The notes under the pieces are model-generated. The model worked only from the letters and a program-made list of their open reading frames with translations. It was not told the origin of the DNA and ran no database searches. Below are positions 1-7,030 of a stretch of 39,447 nucleotides of DNA, piece by piece (within the stretch, counting starts at the first letter, position 1; every line of letters begins with the position of its first letter). This DNA is from a virus. The DNA lies in the IMG/VR virus record IMGVR_UViG_3300017963_000451, positions 1-39,447 of that record; one strand, given 5' to 3'. The position numbers and the translations under genes are program-made.

Positions 1-25
1 AGTCCAACACGTAAGTATTAGTCAT
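1..25 (-). CDS. 5' end of DNA polymerase A gene (joins 39447..37550)
   Basis: Read on the minus strand from 25, this stretch encodes MTNTYVLD, and the next codon is split across the window ends. Joining position 1 to 39447 gives LDLETRLID, which completes the D-x-E-T motif I of a DnaQ-like 3'-5' exonuclease. The start ATG (25..23) follows GGAGG/AAGGA on the minus strand and overlaps the stop of the preceding gene as ATGACTAA. The joined length is 1923 nt, exactly 641 codons. See the entry at 37550..39447 for the rest of the protein. Confidence 0.88.
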
Positions 26-176
26 CTTCCTTCACCTCCGTTAAGGCCACCTCAAGATCAAGGATAGTGCGTCTCACGTAGTAAGACACTTCATCCATCT
101 CCCGCGACATTTTCTCCAACCTGGCAAATTGCTGGTAAATCTCGGCAAGAACCTTCCTAGCGTGGTCTTTATCCAT
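18..176 (-). CDS. Small coiled-coil-like protein, unknown function
   Basis: This is a 52-residue protein, MDKDHARKV to VKEDD, rich in charged and heptad-like leucine/isoleucine positions, so probably a short helical hairpin. I chose the ATG at 176 because it overlaps the stop of the metallophosphoesterase gene as ATGGATAA and has GGGGG about 8 nt upstream. An in-frame ATG at 206 would add ten residues but has no clear ribosome binding site. It lies between the phosphoesterase and DNA polymerase A genes, overlapping both by 8 nt, so it is translationally coupled in the leftward replication operon. I do not recognise the family. Confidence 0.7.
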   Translation of the reverse strand: MDKDHARKVLAEIYQQFARLEKMSREMDEVSYYVRRTILDLEVALTEVKEDD

Positions 177-975
177 AAAGTTTACCCCCAAAGCTAAATA
201 CTCCATCTGTAATCTTGGGTGCGTAAATTGTACTCACACCGTCGATACGATATTCCACGATACCAAACCCAGTAACCCAATTAGTAGGGCGGTTAATCAA
301 GAACTCGCACTGCTTCTCGTCACGCTGTGTACCAAGGCTTATCCCCTGGGTAACACCCCGTGCATTAACCATGCTATAAAGCTGTTGGGTTTCGGTGTGA
401 CCGTAGAGCACATTCTGTCCCATGACCGACACATGCTTCTTAGCATGAGCATCATTGATATACACTCCATGTGTGTGTAGGTTCTCACCGATCTCCAAAG
501 CTTCGTTGTAGCCAAAGACTTCGTACCCCTTATCCCCTAGGCCGGACACGTTAGAGAAGTGCATATCCATTCCAGATTCCTTCAAGAACTTCCGCAGCCC
601 TGGAGCCTGCTTTGAGATCAACTTTTTGTACCACAGCTCATGGTTACCCAGCAACACAGACTTATAAGCCAAGCTATCACCACAGGCCTCCACCATCTCA
701 TCAAGGAGATCAACACCGCCCTCAAGCTCTGTCCGTAGCAACTCGAAGTTAATATTTCCCTGCCAATGACTCACAGGTCCCATTTCCCACCAGTCCCCCA
801 AGGAGATCAAAGCGTGAGGTTGGTAATCCTCAAGGAATTGTACCGTAGCCTCATGGGTCTTCTTACAGTGATGTGGAAAGTGCTTGTCCGGCAGAACCAC
901 AGTACGCAACACGTCGCAATCAGTTAGGTTAGCAGCTTCGAATATGTCTTCCATTTCTAGCGTAAAAATTCTCAT
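169..975 (-). CDS. Calcineurin-like metallophosphoesterase
   Basis: This 268-residue protein carries the metal-binding motifs of calcineurin-like phosphoesterases in order: DKH (residues 30-32), GDW (60-62), GNHE (110-113), an HTH stretch (167-169) and GHT (192-194). Such enzymes hydrolyse phosphomonoesters or phosphodiesters with two metal ions. In phages they may act on DNA ends, RNA caps or nucleotides, and the substrate cannot be told from sequence. The start ATG at 975 overlaps the upstream stop as TAATG and is preceded by GGAGAGG. It is co-transcribed with SSB, primase, helicase and polymerase genes, which suggests nucleic-acid processing. There is no signal peptide, so it should be cytoplasmic. 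Confidence 0.85.
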   Translation of the reverse strand: MRIFTLEMEDIFEAANLTDCDVLRTVVLPDKHFPHHCKKTHEATVQFLEDYQPHALISLGDWWEMGPVSHWQGNINFELLRTELEGGVDLLDEMVEACGDSLAYKSVLLGNHELWYKKLISKQAPGLRKFLKESGMDMHFSNVSGLGDKGYEVFGYNEALEIGENLHTHGVYINDAHAKKHVSVMGQNVLYGHTETQQLYSMVNARGVTQGISLGTQRDEKQCEFLINRPTNWVTGFGIVEYRIDGVSTIYAPKITDGVFSFGGKLYG

Positions 976-1208
976 TATACCTCTCCGTAAAATTGTGTGA
1001 CCATGTGACCCATTAGTTTTATATTTCTCGGCAGGATTTTATTGTCGTCCAAGTCCCAGACATCAACGACTTTAGTTCCATTGAGATCGTATACCTCTTT
1101 AGATATGACTAAGTAAGTAGCACGTGGTCCGCAGTAAACAACCATCCCCTTCGAAAATTCTGTGATACCTCGTAAATTCTCGGTCTGTCTTATTGGTACA
1201 ATATTCAT
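975..1208 (-). CDS. Hypothetical protein, 77 aa
   Basis: This small soluble protein (MNIVPIRQTENLRG at the start, HMVTQFYGEV at the end) is beta-rich in appearance, with the core GMVVYCGPRATYLVISKEVY. It may be an SH3- or KOW-like small barrel, but that is only an impression. The ATG at 1208 follows GAGGAGCAAAA, and the stop overlaps the phosphoesterase start. No family is recognised. Its position in a run of overlapping genes supports it being real. Confidence 0.7.
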   Translation of the reverse strand: MNIVPIRQTENLRGITEFSKGMVVYCGPRATYLVISKEVYDLNGTKVVDVWDLDDNKILPRNIKLMGHMVTQFYGEV

Positions 1209-1387
1209 TTTTGCTCCTCTGTGGTTTCTTGTGCATTTGAAACAATCAAAACTAATCTGGCTATAACACCCTTAGCCGTAGCTAATTCATTAGGTGACTT
1301 CAAGGCCGCCTCAACGTTCTCACCTTCTAGAAACTGGTGTGTCGCCAGCAGCATATCTATTAACTGTTGTTTATTAGTATCCTTCAC
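1205..1387 (-). CDS. Hypothetical protein, 60 aa
   Basis: This 60-residue, probably helical, acidic protein starts at a GTG (1387) with AGGAGG six nt upstream. It overlaps both neighbours by 4 nt, and the GTGA overlap with the upstream stop suggests translational coupling. It contains no recognisable motif. The plus-strand frame opposite it has no ribosome binding site and is a shadow. Confidence 0.65.
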   Translation of the reverse strand: MKDTNKQQLIDMLLATHQFLEGENVEAALKSPNELATAKGVIARLVLIVSNAQETTEEQK

Positions 1388-1623
1388 TTGGTGCCTCCTG
1401 CTGTTGTTTCCTGGAACCGATTAAACGCCACGATCATCGTTTTTATTTGTTCTTGATCTTGAGAAAAATCCAGGTTCATTATCTTCCGCTCTAACAAACA
1501 TAATTCTGCACTGATTTTTAGGTATATATCCCACTCCTCATTAGATACACCGCCTGCTCTTTGTCGAACTAGATGGCAAAAATCCTGTGTCAGATCTCGT
1601 AAAGCATCAATTGATTTAAACAT
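1384..1623 (-). CDS. Hypothetical protein, 79 aa
   Basis: This helical protein (FKSIDALRDLTQDFCHLVRQ at the N-terminus) has no recognised family. Two ATGs lie in tandem at 1626 and 1623. I chose 1623 because AGGAGG sits only one nt from the first ATG but at a workable distance from the second. A strong intrinsic terminator lies directly upstream, with its T-run abutting the ribosome binding site, so expression depends on read-through from the SSB gene or on an unseen promoter. Confidence 0.7.
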   Translation of the reverse strand: MFKSIDALRDLTQDFCHLVRQRAGGVSNEEWDIYLKISAELCLLERKIMNLDFSQDQEQIKTMIVAFNRFQETTAGGTK

Positions 1624-1633
1624 CATTCCTCCT

Positions 1634-1663
1634 AAAAAGAACCCCCCAGACTATGAGGGGTTC
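1634..1663 (-). terminator. Intrinsic terminator after the SSB gene
   Basis: On the minus strand GAACCCC (1663..1657) pairs with GGGGTTC (1645..1639) around an 11-nt loop and is followed by TTTTT (1638..1634). It lies just past the SSB stop codon and immediately before the ribosome binding site of the next gene, so it probably cuts transcription partway and keeps SSB mRNA more abundant than downstream messages. Confidence 0.85.
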
Positions 1664-1669
1664 CGTTGA

Positions 1670-2176
1670 TTAGTTTTCGAAAATATCCTTCGCACTCTTC
1701 TTACCAGCAGCCGCCGGCTTTTTGTCGCCATGCTTGTTCTCAGGCTCTACCAGCTTGTGAATGGTAACACCAGCGAGGGCAAAACTTACGCCGCCTTCAT
1801 AGTGATAGCATGTGAAAGAAACACTTGCCTCAGTGCCGCCCCAGATCAAACCAGGTGCGCGGTCTAACTTCTCACTACTCTTAGGACCTGTTGGCTCAAA
1901 GAACAGAGGTGGACCGAAATCAGAGTTACGCTTCACCGTTAACTCTAACATCCCATCAACTTCCTTGACTGGGCGGTAATCACCTTCGTTCAAGCGGTCA
2001 AAGACGTGTGTGTCTAGTTTCTCCATGAACTCAATCACGGCTTCGTCTTTAGGGTCCAACACTAGGATGGTCTTAAACGAGCTCTTTCCCCTGAATTCAT
2101 CCGGCTTGTTCAACCGTGGGTACTTCAAGGTTCCTACTGGTGAATAATTTACGAATTTTCTCTTTTGTTCTGTCAT
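1670..2176 (-). CDS. Single-stranded DNA-binding protein (T7 gp2.5 / DUF2815-like)
   Basis: This 168-residue protein begins MTEQKRKFVNYSPVGTLKYP and has the KSSFKTILVLDPKDEA stretch typical of phage DUF2815/gp2.5-type OB-fold proteins. A Lys/Ala-rich linker leads to an acidic, aromatic tip (SAKDIFEN), like the C-terminal tails with which SSBs recruit polymerase and primase-helicase. It should coat ssDNA during phage replication and recombination. GGGAGG precedes the ATG. It has its own early promoter at 2201..2229 and a terminator right after the stop, which fits a protein needed in large amounts. Confidence 0.82.
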   Translation of the reverse strand: MTEQKRKFVNYSPVGTLKYPRLNKPDEFRGKSSFKTILVLDPKDEAVIEFMEKLDTHVFDRLNEGDYRPVKEVDGMLELTVKRNSDFGPPLFFEPTGPKSSEKLDRAPGLIWGGTEASVSFTCYHYEGGVSFALAGVTIHKLVEPENKHGDKKPAAAGKKSAKDIFEN

Positions 2177-2200
2177 GGCTTTCCTCCCTTGGTTAGCCTT

Positions 2201-2229
2201 ATGTTAATGTTATCGGTTATTCTTGTCAA
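2201..2229 (-). promoter_or_regulatory. Early sigma70-like promoter for SSB, with CCGATAA spacer element
   Basis: On the minus strand TTGACA (2229..2224), a 17-nt spacer and TAACAT (2206..2201). The spacer contains CCGATAA, and TAAAG lies just upstream of the -35. The same arrangement recurs at other early promoters. It overlaps the end of the 2230..2457 gene. Confidence 0.85.
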
Positions 2230-2457
2230 CTACTTTAGCAAACTCCTGATAATTTCTAGAGATAGTTCGTCAAGTTGTTCAATACCAACACCCTCTATAA
2301 TTACACTGTCGTAAGTTTTTCTTAGATCTAATGCGGATTGTAACCGATCAATACCTAGAAAGTCAACGTGTTGAGAATAACGAAGTCCGATCTCCTCTTG
2401 TTTTAACCTAGCCATGTGTTGGTTACCTGTAACGTATAATCTTGTATACTCCATCAT
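2230..2457 (-). CDS. Hypothetical protein, 75 aa
   Basis: This 75-residue protein (MMEYTRLYVTGNQHMARLKQ at the start) has alternating hydrophobic strands and helices and the segment VIIEGVGIEQLDELSLEIIR, suggesting a small alpha/beta fold. It overlaps the stop of the nuclease gene by 4 nt (ATGA), with AAGGTGAT upstream. Its stop lies at the edge of the SSB promoter. I cannot name a family. Its place between a nuclease and SSB suggests a replication or recombination role. Confidence 0.65.
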   Translation of the reverse strand: MMEYTRLYVTGNQHMARLKQEEIGLRYSQHVDFLGIDRLQSALDLRKTYDSVIIEGVGIEQLDELSLEIIRSLLK

Positions 2458-2687
2458 ATCACCTTCTTAAAAATATGAATCCCGTTCTCAGCTATCCGAT
2501 TAAGTAGCTGGTTGTAAATAAGGTCACCACCTTCGCCATCTCTAACAAAGATCGCCTTGACTTTCTTACTCACTAGGTTTTGCATTACTGCGTCGACTAC
2601 AGCATCAGCCAGGTCAAACTTGATCAACCCTTCAGCTGTAAAGTGCTCTCTTGCTTTGCCAACCAAGGCGTGCAAATCTTCCGGCAT
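2454..2687 (-). CDS. Nested in-frame gene: separate 77-aa C-terminal product
   Basis: This is the C-terminal part of the nuclease frame, from M284 (MPEDLHALVGKAREHFTAEG), and probably also a separate product. A consensus early promoter (2712..2740) lies upstream inside the coding sequence, and AAAGGAG precedes this ATG at good spacing. The peptide looks like a small folded domain: a helix, then KKVKAIFVRDGEGGDLIYNQ. It lies outside the nuclease family core. Either the nuclease has acquired read-through into a downstream gene, or both long and short forms are made. The function is unknown. Confidence 0.65.
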   Translation of the reverse strand: MPEDLHALVGKAREHFTAEGLIKFDLADAVVDAVMQNLVSKKVKAIFVRDGEGGDLIYNQLLNRIAENGIHIFKKVI

Positions 2688-3536
2688 CGTGTCTTCTCCT
2701 TTGTTGCCCTTATTGTAGGACACTTTCCTTTTATTGTCAAGATATTTCTTTTGGCATTCCTTAAAAAAGTTCCAGTGAGGGCAACCCCCAAAGTCCCAAC
2801 GAGTTTGCTCGTACCCTTCGGAATAAAAATGAGCGAATTTCTCTATGCCCATCCTATCATACTCCTCAAGGATCGTGATAGCTTGCAAGGCATCTTGTCG
2901 CACCTGCTCAACCACACTCTCCACACTCTCCCAAGTCAACTCAGCTGTGAGTATGTTCACAGGCTTACGTTTAATCTTTTTAAAGAGTTGGTTGTGTTGC
3001 ACCACAGGGAGTAACTCTTGTTCACCTCTCATAGCCCAGGCATACAGGTTCAATTGAGGATCCGCAGCCAAATCCGCACTTGTCTTAGGTGCATAGGATT
3101 TATTCCCTACCGTCTTATGGTCTTGAATCAACACATGAGTCTCGTTCTGACTCACAACGTCAATCATCCCGATGAAGGGCGGCAACTGGTCATCCAAGGA
3201 AAGAGAGAACTTCTTTTCGATACCGTCTTCACACGGCCAAAAAGGATACAGCCTTCGATACTCCCCCCAGAATTTCAACAACTTAGCATTCCAAGCAACA
3301 ACCCAGAACTCTTTTGCCTCTTCTGAGATGTATATCACCTCTGGTTTCTCGATCTTATCGGCTAACCACCATTCGAAGTTCTCGTGTACAAAGCTTCCGA
3401 AAGTCGTAGCCTCACTAGGAGGGCTACGACGATCAAGGACTTTCTCACAAATCCATGCAAATGGTGATCTCTTTATAGTCTTGACCTGACTAATCGAAAG
3501 ATGTTTCAAGCCGTACTTCTTAAAGAGTTCGTGCAT
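2454..3536 (-). CDS. RecB/Cas4-like PD-(D/E)xK nuclease with an extra C-terminal segment
   Basis: This 360-residue protein has the motifs of RecB-family nucleases: LSISQVKTIKRSPFAWIC at the N-terminus, GSFVH (47-51), FIGMIDVV with D126, LIQDHKT with D139 and K141, and DPQLNLYAW (about 159-167, the Q-x3-Y motif). Cys30, Cys252 and Cys261 resemble a reduced Fe-S cysteine set, but only three are evident. Such enzymes degrade or resect DNA ends in replication-recombination. The family normally ends near residue 265. Here the frame continues through an embedded early promoter into a second module (284-360) with its own ATG and ribosome binding site. Confidence 0.83.
   Translation of the reverse strand: MHELFKKYGLKHLSISQVKTIKRSPFAWICEKVLDRRSPPSEATTFGSFVHENFEWWLADKIEKPEVIYISEEAKEFWVVAWNAKLLKFWGEYRRLYPFWPCEDGIEKKFSLSLDDQLPPFIGMIDVVSQNETHVLIQDHKTVGNKSYAPKTSADLAADPQLNLYAWAMRGEQELLPVVQHNQLFKKIKRKPVNILTAELTWESVESVVEQVRQDALQAITILEEYDRMGIEKFAHFYSEGYEQTRWDFGGCPHWNFFKECQKKYLDNKRKVSYNKGNKGEDTMPEDLHALVGKAREHFTAEGLIKFDLADAVVDAVMQNLVSKKVKAIFVRDGEGGDLIYNQLLNRIAENGIHIFKKVI
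2712..2740 (-). promoter_or_regulatory. Early sigma70-like promoter inside the nuclease gene
   Basis: On the minus strand TTGACA (2740..2735), a 17-nt spacer and TACAAT (2717..2712), lying within the codons for LDNKRKVSYN. Unlike most early promoters here, the spacer lacks the CGATAA element. It is followed at suitable distance by AAAGGAG and an in-frame ATG at 2687. Confidence 0.75.
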
Positions 3537-3769
3537 TACTCCTCCTCTTCTTCAAGATTTAAATCCATTTCGAGCTTCGCATCCATCGAGATCAGCATAG
3601 CCGAATAAGCAATACTCTCAAATTCTTCCTGTACTTCCATCTTCTCCTCAGCTGTCATACCCTCCGCGATCTTAATTAACACCTGGGCTATCTTGTCTAG
3701 CTGCATTCTTGCGTCGCTCACCACATCCATTAACACTGGCTGCACCTCTTGTTCTTCTTGGTTTTCCAT
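3536..3769 (-). CDS. Acidic hypothetical protein, 77 aa
   Basis: This very acidic helical protein (MENQEEQEVQPV at the start, LNLEEEEE at the end) has no recognised family. AGGAGG precedes the ATG six nt upstream, and the stop overlaps the nuclease start. Its composition resembles DNA-mimic or chaperone-like small phage proteins, but nothing in the sequence proves this. Confidence 0.7.
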   Translation of the reverse strand: MENQEEQEVQPVLMDVVSDARMQLDKIAQVLIKIAEGMTAEEKMEVQEEFESIAYSAMLISMDAKLEMDLNLEEEEE

Positions 3770-3770
3770 C

Positions 3771-3953
3771 TTAAACCTCCTGTTTGGTTAGATAATATTC
3801 AACTACTTCCTCAACTTCGTGTGACGACAACCTAGGCACCAACTGCCTTACCGCTCCCGCCATTGCCCTTTCTTCCTGTAGGCTTGGCACTGTCCTTATT
3901 CTTGCTAATACCCTTGCTTCTTCTCTTGTTATGGGGAGTGTCTTTACTGTCAT
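3771..3953 (-). CDS. Hypothetical protein, 60 aa (start at 3953)
   Basis: This protein runs from MTVKTLPITREEARVLARIR to EVVEYYLTKQEV and is helical, possibly a small DNA-binding or ParD-like fold, though no motif is decisive. I chose the ATG at 3953 because AAGGAGG lies six nt upstream and the early promoter at 3980..4008 starts transcription only about 20 nt further up. A longer frame from 3980 would begin upstream of that transcript. It overlaps the 3' part of the 3832..4167 frame in a different reading frame. Confidence 0.7.
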   Translation of the reverse strand: MTVKTLPITREEARVLARIRTVPSLQEERAMAGAVRQLVPRLSSHEVEEVVEYYLTKQEV

Positions 3954-4167
3954 AGCTGGCCTCCTTGGCTCTTTCCCCAATGTTACAATTATCGGCCTTT
4001 TTTGTCAACACTTTAGCAGCTTTTTTTTCTTCGTATGCAATAATTACTCGCATACCGCTATCAGTCATGAACTTAACATCCACGTCCCCTAACTCGGAAA
4101 GTGCGTGTTCGATGACCGCTTCAGCCTCTGGTGCTGATTTCCCTGTGATAATAACCCTAATCTTCAT
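3832..4167 (-). CDS. Hypothetical protein, 111 aa, overlapping the next gene
   Basis: The first 50 or so residues (MKIRVIITGKSAPEAEAVIE, then DSGMRVIIAYEEKK) look like a compact alpha/beta domain. The rest is Lys/Ser/Gly-rich and low in complexity. The tail is encoded across the 3980..4008 promoter and 122 nt of the next gene in another frame, so it may simply be read-through sequence. GAGGAG lies seven nt before the ATG, three nt after the primase stop. Its function is unknown. Confidence 0.6.
   Translation of the reverse strand: MKIRVIITGKSAPEAEAVIEHALSELGDVDVKFMTDSGMRVIIAYEEKKAAKVLTKKADNCNIGERAKEASYDSKDTPHNKRRSKGISKNKDSAKPTGRKGNGGSGKAVGA
3980..4008 (-). promoter_or_regulatory. Early sigma70-like promoter with CCGATAA spacer element
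   Basis: On the minus strand TTGACA (4008..4003), a 17-nt spacer containing CCGATAA, and TAACAT (3985..3980), with TAAAG two nt upstream of the -35. It drives the 3771..3953 gene and those downstream. Confidence 0.85.
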
Positions 4168-4170
4168 TCT

Positions 4171-5019
4171 TCAACTCCTCGTCTGGACCCTGGGGACCTG
4201 TTGATACGCATCTTCAATCGCTCTTTCCTTCAACTCCAAGTCTTCATCACTCCTACCCTGCTCGGCATATATCTTCGCCAGCTTATTGAGTAACAAAAAC
4301 TTAGCTTCGTCTATCGTGTAATAACAATCCCTCATGTTACACGCAGCGATGAAAACATTCTTATGACGAAATCCTTTCCGTCCTCCGGTCTTACAAAAAC
4401 CAATTGTGGCCTTGTGTAGCTTAGCTCGATATCCTGTCTTCTGAATAGCAAAGAACTCATCATCCGCCAACTGCTTAGCGCTCCGAGAAACGCACGCAGG
4501 CTGCTCACAGCGGCTGCTCAGCCACGCAACGAGTTCTTCTTGGCTGACCCTACCCCTAAGCTGCTCAATGTCCTGCTTGGTGCCATTCTTGTGTGTTCCA
4601 CCACCGAGTCTAGTAAACCGTGACGGATTCTTACAAGAAGGGTCAGCATCCGGCACAGCAGCATAGAGCCAACGTACCAGGCGATCATACTCTTTCCTAT
4701 CCTGCAATGGATCCTGCAACGAAATCACAAAATGAAACGATTTATTTCCGGAAAAGACGCAGGTAGTGAAAGGCATCCCTATTTCTTCGACGTGTAATAA
4801 CTGCTTATCAAGAATAAGATCATCGAACTCAACAAGAAAATTCCGAAACTTATCGGTGTTCTTATCGGCTCTAGATGACTCCCCCCGTAGAGGATTAAGT
4901 GTAATGTAGGCATCATCCCTACTAACTCCTTCTAGTTTAGTTACTTTGGTCTCAAACGGATTGTCCGCTGAGCAAACGAATTCTTCAGCGTCGAACAACG
5001 CTTCAAGATACTCCTCCAT
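4171..5019 (-). CDS. AEP-like DNA primase
   Basis: This 282-residue protein has features of archaeo-eukaryotic-type (prim-pol) primases: acidic FLVEFDDL (61-68) for metal binding, SGNKSFHFVIS (90-100) supplying the conserved S-x-H, and DPSCKNPSRFTRL followed by GGGTHKNG (about residues 125-145), the pattern seen in phage and element primases just before the fold ends. It should make primers for phage DNA synthesis. It lies directly after the SF3-type helicase gene (10-nt gap), so primase and helicase are separate polypeptides here rather than one D5/P4-type fusion. The ATG is preceded by AAGGGG. Confidence 0.75.
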   Translation of the reverse strand: MEEYLEALFDAEEFVCSADNPFETKVTKLEGVSRDDAYITLNPLRGESSRADKNTDKFRNFLVEFDDLILDKQLLHVEEIGMPFTTCVFSGNKSFHFVISLQDPLQDRKEYDRLVRWLYAAVPDADPSCKNPSRFTRLGGGTHKNGTKQDIEQLRGRVSQEELVAWLSSRCEQPACVSRSAKQLADDEFFAIQKTGYRAKLHKATIGFCKTGGRKGFRHKNVFIAACNMRDCYYTIDEAKFLLLNKLAKIYAEQGRSDEDLELKERAIEDAYQQVPRVQTRS

Positions 5020-5029
5020 GTCTTACCCC

Positions 5030-6340
5030 TTAAGTTTTTAATCCTGCAATATCACGGTCTAAATTTATCCATCTTGCACGTTTACCGCCGATGGTCTTTC
5101 TCACCGCATCACCGAATCCCAACCCCTTGAGATCCTTAGCAAACTTGGCACTCATACCAGGTTGTTTGCGCTGTAACTCCATCCATTCCCTGTAATGGGC
5201 GAACATCACATTCAGCTCATTAGGTATATCCCCCGGCTCTACCTCAAATTCATCGACCCACTGTTCAAGTGTGGTTGCAGTACGCAACGATTCTTGGTGC
5301 TCGCTCAACTCTTCTTGAATCTCTAAGATCGGATTCAACTGCAACTCTTCGACACTTTGCCAAACCTTTAAGAAGTCGATCGGATTCTTTACCTTAATCC
5401 TCTTACCAGCTAACCACTTCTCACCTGTGATCACTTCTAAGTCTGCTTTTGCTTCAAGCTCCAGCTCAACGAAACGTCTCATTCCCGTGTTATCAAAAAT
5501 AAGATCCGCTAGTGGTCGGTTAGTCGTACCAATGAAAGTACAGTTTTGGGGGATCGTGTCAATGTCTTGTGTCCTCATGCCCCTAGCACTTAGAGTATTA
5601 GCTGTAATGACGTTCTTCATACTCTCAATATCGGTACGTCCTGCACCTTGTAACTCATCGAAGATAACCACAAAGTGTTCACTGAAAGCCTTGCGAAAGA
5701 AAGTGTCTCTGAATACGTCTAGTTGTAGGTGCAAAACAAATTCTTTTAAAGGTGCAACGAGGTTCTCCACGGACACACTCTTTCCAGTACCGTGTGTTTT
5801 ACTGTAAAGAACGGGCATTATGTGGTGTTCAACTGGCAACCCCGCAATCTTCCTCTTGACTTGCCACAAGAAACACTCGAATACCTTCTTAGCAAACCTA
5901 CGTTTATCCTTAGTCGCTTGTGGAAAGAGCGCCTCAATGAACCTGTCCATCTCCTTTTTACAAGCCTCTGGCCGATAACGTACCATGTTCTCAAGTCGGT
6001 GTAGTTTTTCGGCCTTGTTATCATAAAGCAACTCCTTCAATTGGTTCTGCAAATCTGCCCGACTAAGACGGTTAGGACTGGCTATCTTGAACTTAGCCGC
6101 AAAGACCCTGTACTCTTGTTGGATCTTGGTGATGAACACGTCACGGCTAATACTAGGGTTCTCCTTCCAATCAATCGAGCCATCGAACCTTACATTAATT
6201 TTTTTCTGTCTTACGAACTTCTCTACAAAGGCGTTTTGCTCTTCGATAATCAAGAGCTTTTCGTCGCCGCCTTGAGAGGAAACGTCTAACTCACTGAGTA
6301 GTTTCTCTTTAAGCTCGTCTGTCAAGTCGTCGTATGCCAC
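5030..6340 (-). CDS. VapE-like SF3 replicative helicase/ATPase
   Basis: This 436-residue protein has Walker A GTGKS (184-188), Walker B VVIFDEL (224-230), sensor-1 GTTN (271-274) and the arginine-finger region TGMRRF (285-290), in the arrangement of virulence-associated-E / superfamily 3 ATPases. Such proteins form hexameric rings that unwind DNA at the phage origin. Start: a GTG at 6340 with AAGGAGG six nt upstream; no good ATG exists. It is followed by the primase. The last 80 residues could be DNA-binding but lack a clear motif. Confidence 0.82.
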   Translation of the reverse strand: MAYDDLTDELKEKLLSELDVSSQGGDEKLLIIEEQNAFVEKFVRQKKINVRFDGSIDWKENPSISRDVFITKIQQEYRVFAAKFKIASPNRLSRADLQNQLKELLYDNKAEKLHRLENMVRYRPEACKKEMDRFIEALFPQATKDKRRFAKKVFECFLWQVKRKIAGLPVEHHIMPVLYSKTHGTGKSVSVENLVAPLKEFVLHLQLDVFRDTFFRKAFSEHFVVIFDELQGAGRTDIESMKNVITANTLSARGMRTQDIDTIPQNCTFIGTTNRPLADLIFDNTGMRRFVELELEAKADLEVITGEKWLAGKRIKVKNPIDFLKVWQSVEELQLNPILEIQEELSEHQESLRTATTLEQWVDEFEVEPGDIPNELNVMFAHYREWMELQRKQPGMSAKFAKDLKGLGFGDAVRKTIGGKRARWINLDRDIAGLKT

Positions 6341-6455
6341 TAAGTACCTCCTTAAATCCGTCTTTCTTCTTTATGTCCTTACCACTTGTTTTCGTCTTCT
6401 GTTTCTTAGTCTTGTATAAGTGGGTATAGACGGGTATAACTGGTGTGATCCTCAT
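6309..6455 (-). CDS. Small basic protein, 48 aa
   Basis: From an ATG at 6455: MRITPVIPVYTHLYKTKKQK, then a Lys-rich tail. The start is two nt after the stop of the previous gene, and the end overlaps the helicase start by 32 nt. The ribosome binding site is weak. An upstream ATG at 6533 would put the frame inside the 6458..6661 gene, so I used the inner one. It may be a nucleic-acid-binding peptide or a non-functional frame. Confidence 0.4.
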   Translation of the reverse strand: MRITPVIPVYTHLYKTKKQKTKTSGKDIKKKDGFKEVLSGIRRLDRRA

Positions 6456-6457
6456 GA

Positions 6458-6661
6458 CTACGCCCCGAATGTTAGCGTTGCGACTGCGAAAAGTACGGGG
6501 GCGGCTACCATCGCCAACCCCCATAGGATACATTCCACCATGTCAGTAGCGGGACTCAATTCTTCTTTCTTGTAGCAGTAGAGAGGTTTTGACTCTCGAA
6601 CCTCTTTTCTGTTGTCAGCTCTTCTCTGTGCCTCTAGTAGTAGCTTGCGGTAGTTAGACAT
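6458..6661 (-). CDS. Small protein with C-terminal membrane segment, 67 aa
   Basis: A charged N-terminal half (MSNYRKLLLEAQRRADNRKE) is followed by one hydrophobic segment near the C-terminus (ILWGLAMVAAPVLFAVATLT), so it is probably a tail-anchored inner-membrane protein. AGAGGAGG precedes the ATG. It overlaps the upstream gene by 8 nt. It could be part of a lysis set or a host-membrane modifier. Confidence 0.65.
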   Translation of the reverse strand: MSNYRKLLLEAQRRADNRKEVRESKPLYCYKKEELSPATDMVECILWGLAMVAAPVLFAVATLTFGA

Positions 6662-6854
6662 TCTCGGCCTCCTCTAAGGTCTCTGTTATTTCTCTTATAC
6701 TAACATTATCGACCAAACCTGTCAAGTCCTTTAGTAAAAATTTTGCTTCGTCTACCTTTTTCATAATGTCGTGGTATCTATCATCCTCATACCAACGTAG
6801 ATACATCTCGTTAGCTTCATCATAATATTCTGGATAATAATCTCTACACATCAT
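6654..6854 (-). CDS. Acidic hypothetical protein, 66 aa
   Basis: The N-terminus is Tyr/Asp-rich (MMCRDYYPEYYDEANEMYLR), then come two predicted helices ending TETLEEAENV. AAAGGAG lies upstream of a tandem ATGATG start. The 3' part carries an early promoter (6697..6725) within its codons. No family is recognised. Confidence 0.65.
   Translation of the reverse strand: MMCRDYYPEYYDEANEMYLRWYEDDRYHDIMKKVDEAKFLLKDLTGLVDNVSIREITETLEEAENV
6697..6725 (-). promoter_or_regulatory. Early sigma70-like promoter with CGATAA spacer element
   Basis: On the minus strand TTGACA (6725..6720), a 17-nt spacer containing TCGATAA, and TAGTAT (6702..6697), with TAAAG upstream of the -35. It lies inside the 3' end of the 6654..6854 gene and should drive 6458..6661, the helicase and the primase. 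Confidence 0.82.
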
Positions 6855-6863
6855 ATTTCTCCT

Positions 6864-6923
6864 TTAATCTCTGAAATTCTGCATATCAGCCAACCTTAAA
6901 CTTATTGCGTCTGGTTTATTCAT
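6864..6923 (-). CDS. Possible 19-aa peptide
   Basis: An ATG overlapping the previous stop as TGATG opens a 19-codon frame (MNKPDAISLRLADMQNFRD). Only the tight coupling supports it; it may be chance leader sequence before the 6854 start. Confidence 0.25.
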   Translation of the reverse strand: MNKPDAISLRLADMQNFRD

Positions 6924-7030
6924 CACAAAACCCCCTGTATTGATTGATACATCGCATATCCTGCTAGTGCCAGGACAGAGCCTATGAACCACGTAGCAAC
7001 GGCTAGTTCTTGAAGCCTCTTGATACTCAT
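6923..7030 (-). CDS. Small membrane peptide, 35 aa
   Basis: The frame encodes MSIKRLQELAVATWFIG, then SVLALAGYAMYQSIQGVL: a short basic N-terminus and one hydrophobic segment. The ATG overlaps the stop of the upstream membrane-protein gene as TAATG. The pairing of two small membrane proteins suggests a holin or lysis accessory role, but this is inference only. Confidence 0.5.
   Translation of the reverse strand: MSIKRLQELAVATWFIGSVLALAGYAMYQSIQGVL

Noticed and set aside
2580-3489. Several plus-strand frames opposite the nuclease gene
   Set aside because: They lack ribosome binding sites and oppose a gene with clear catalytic motifs.
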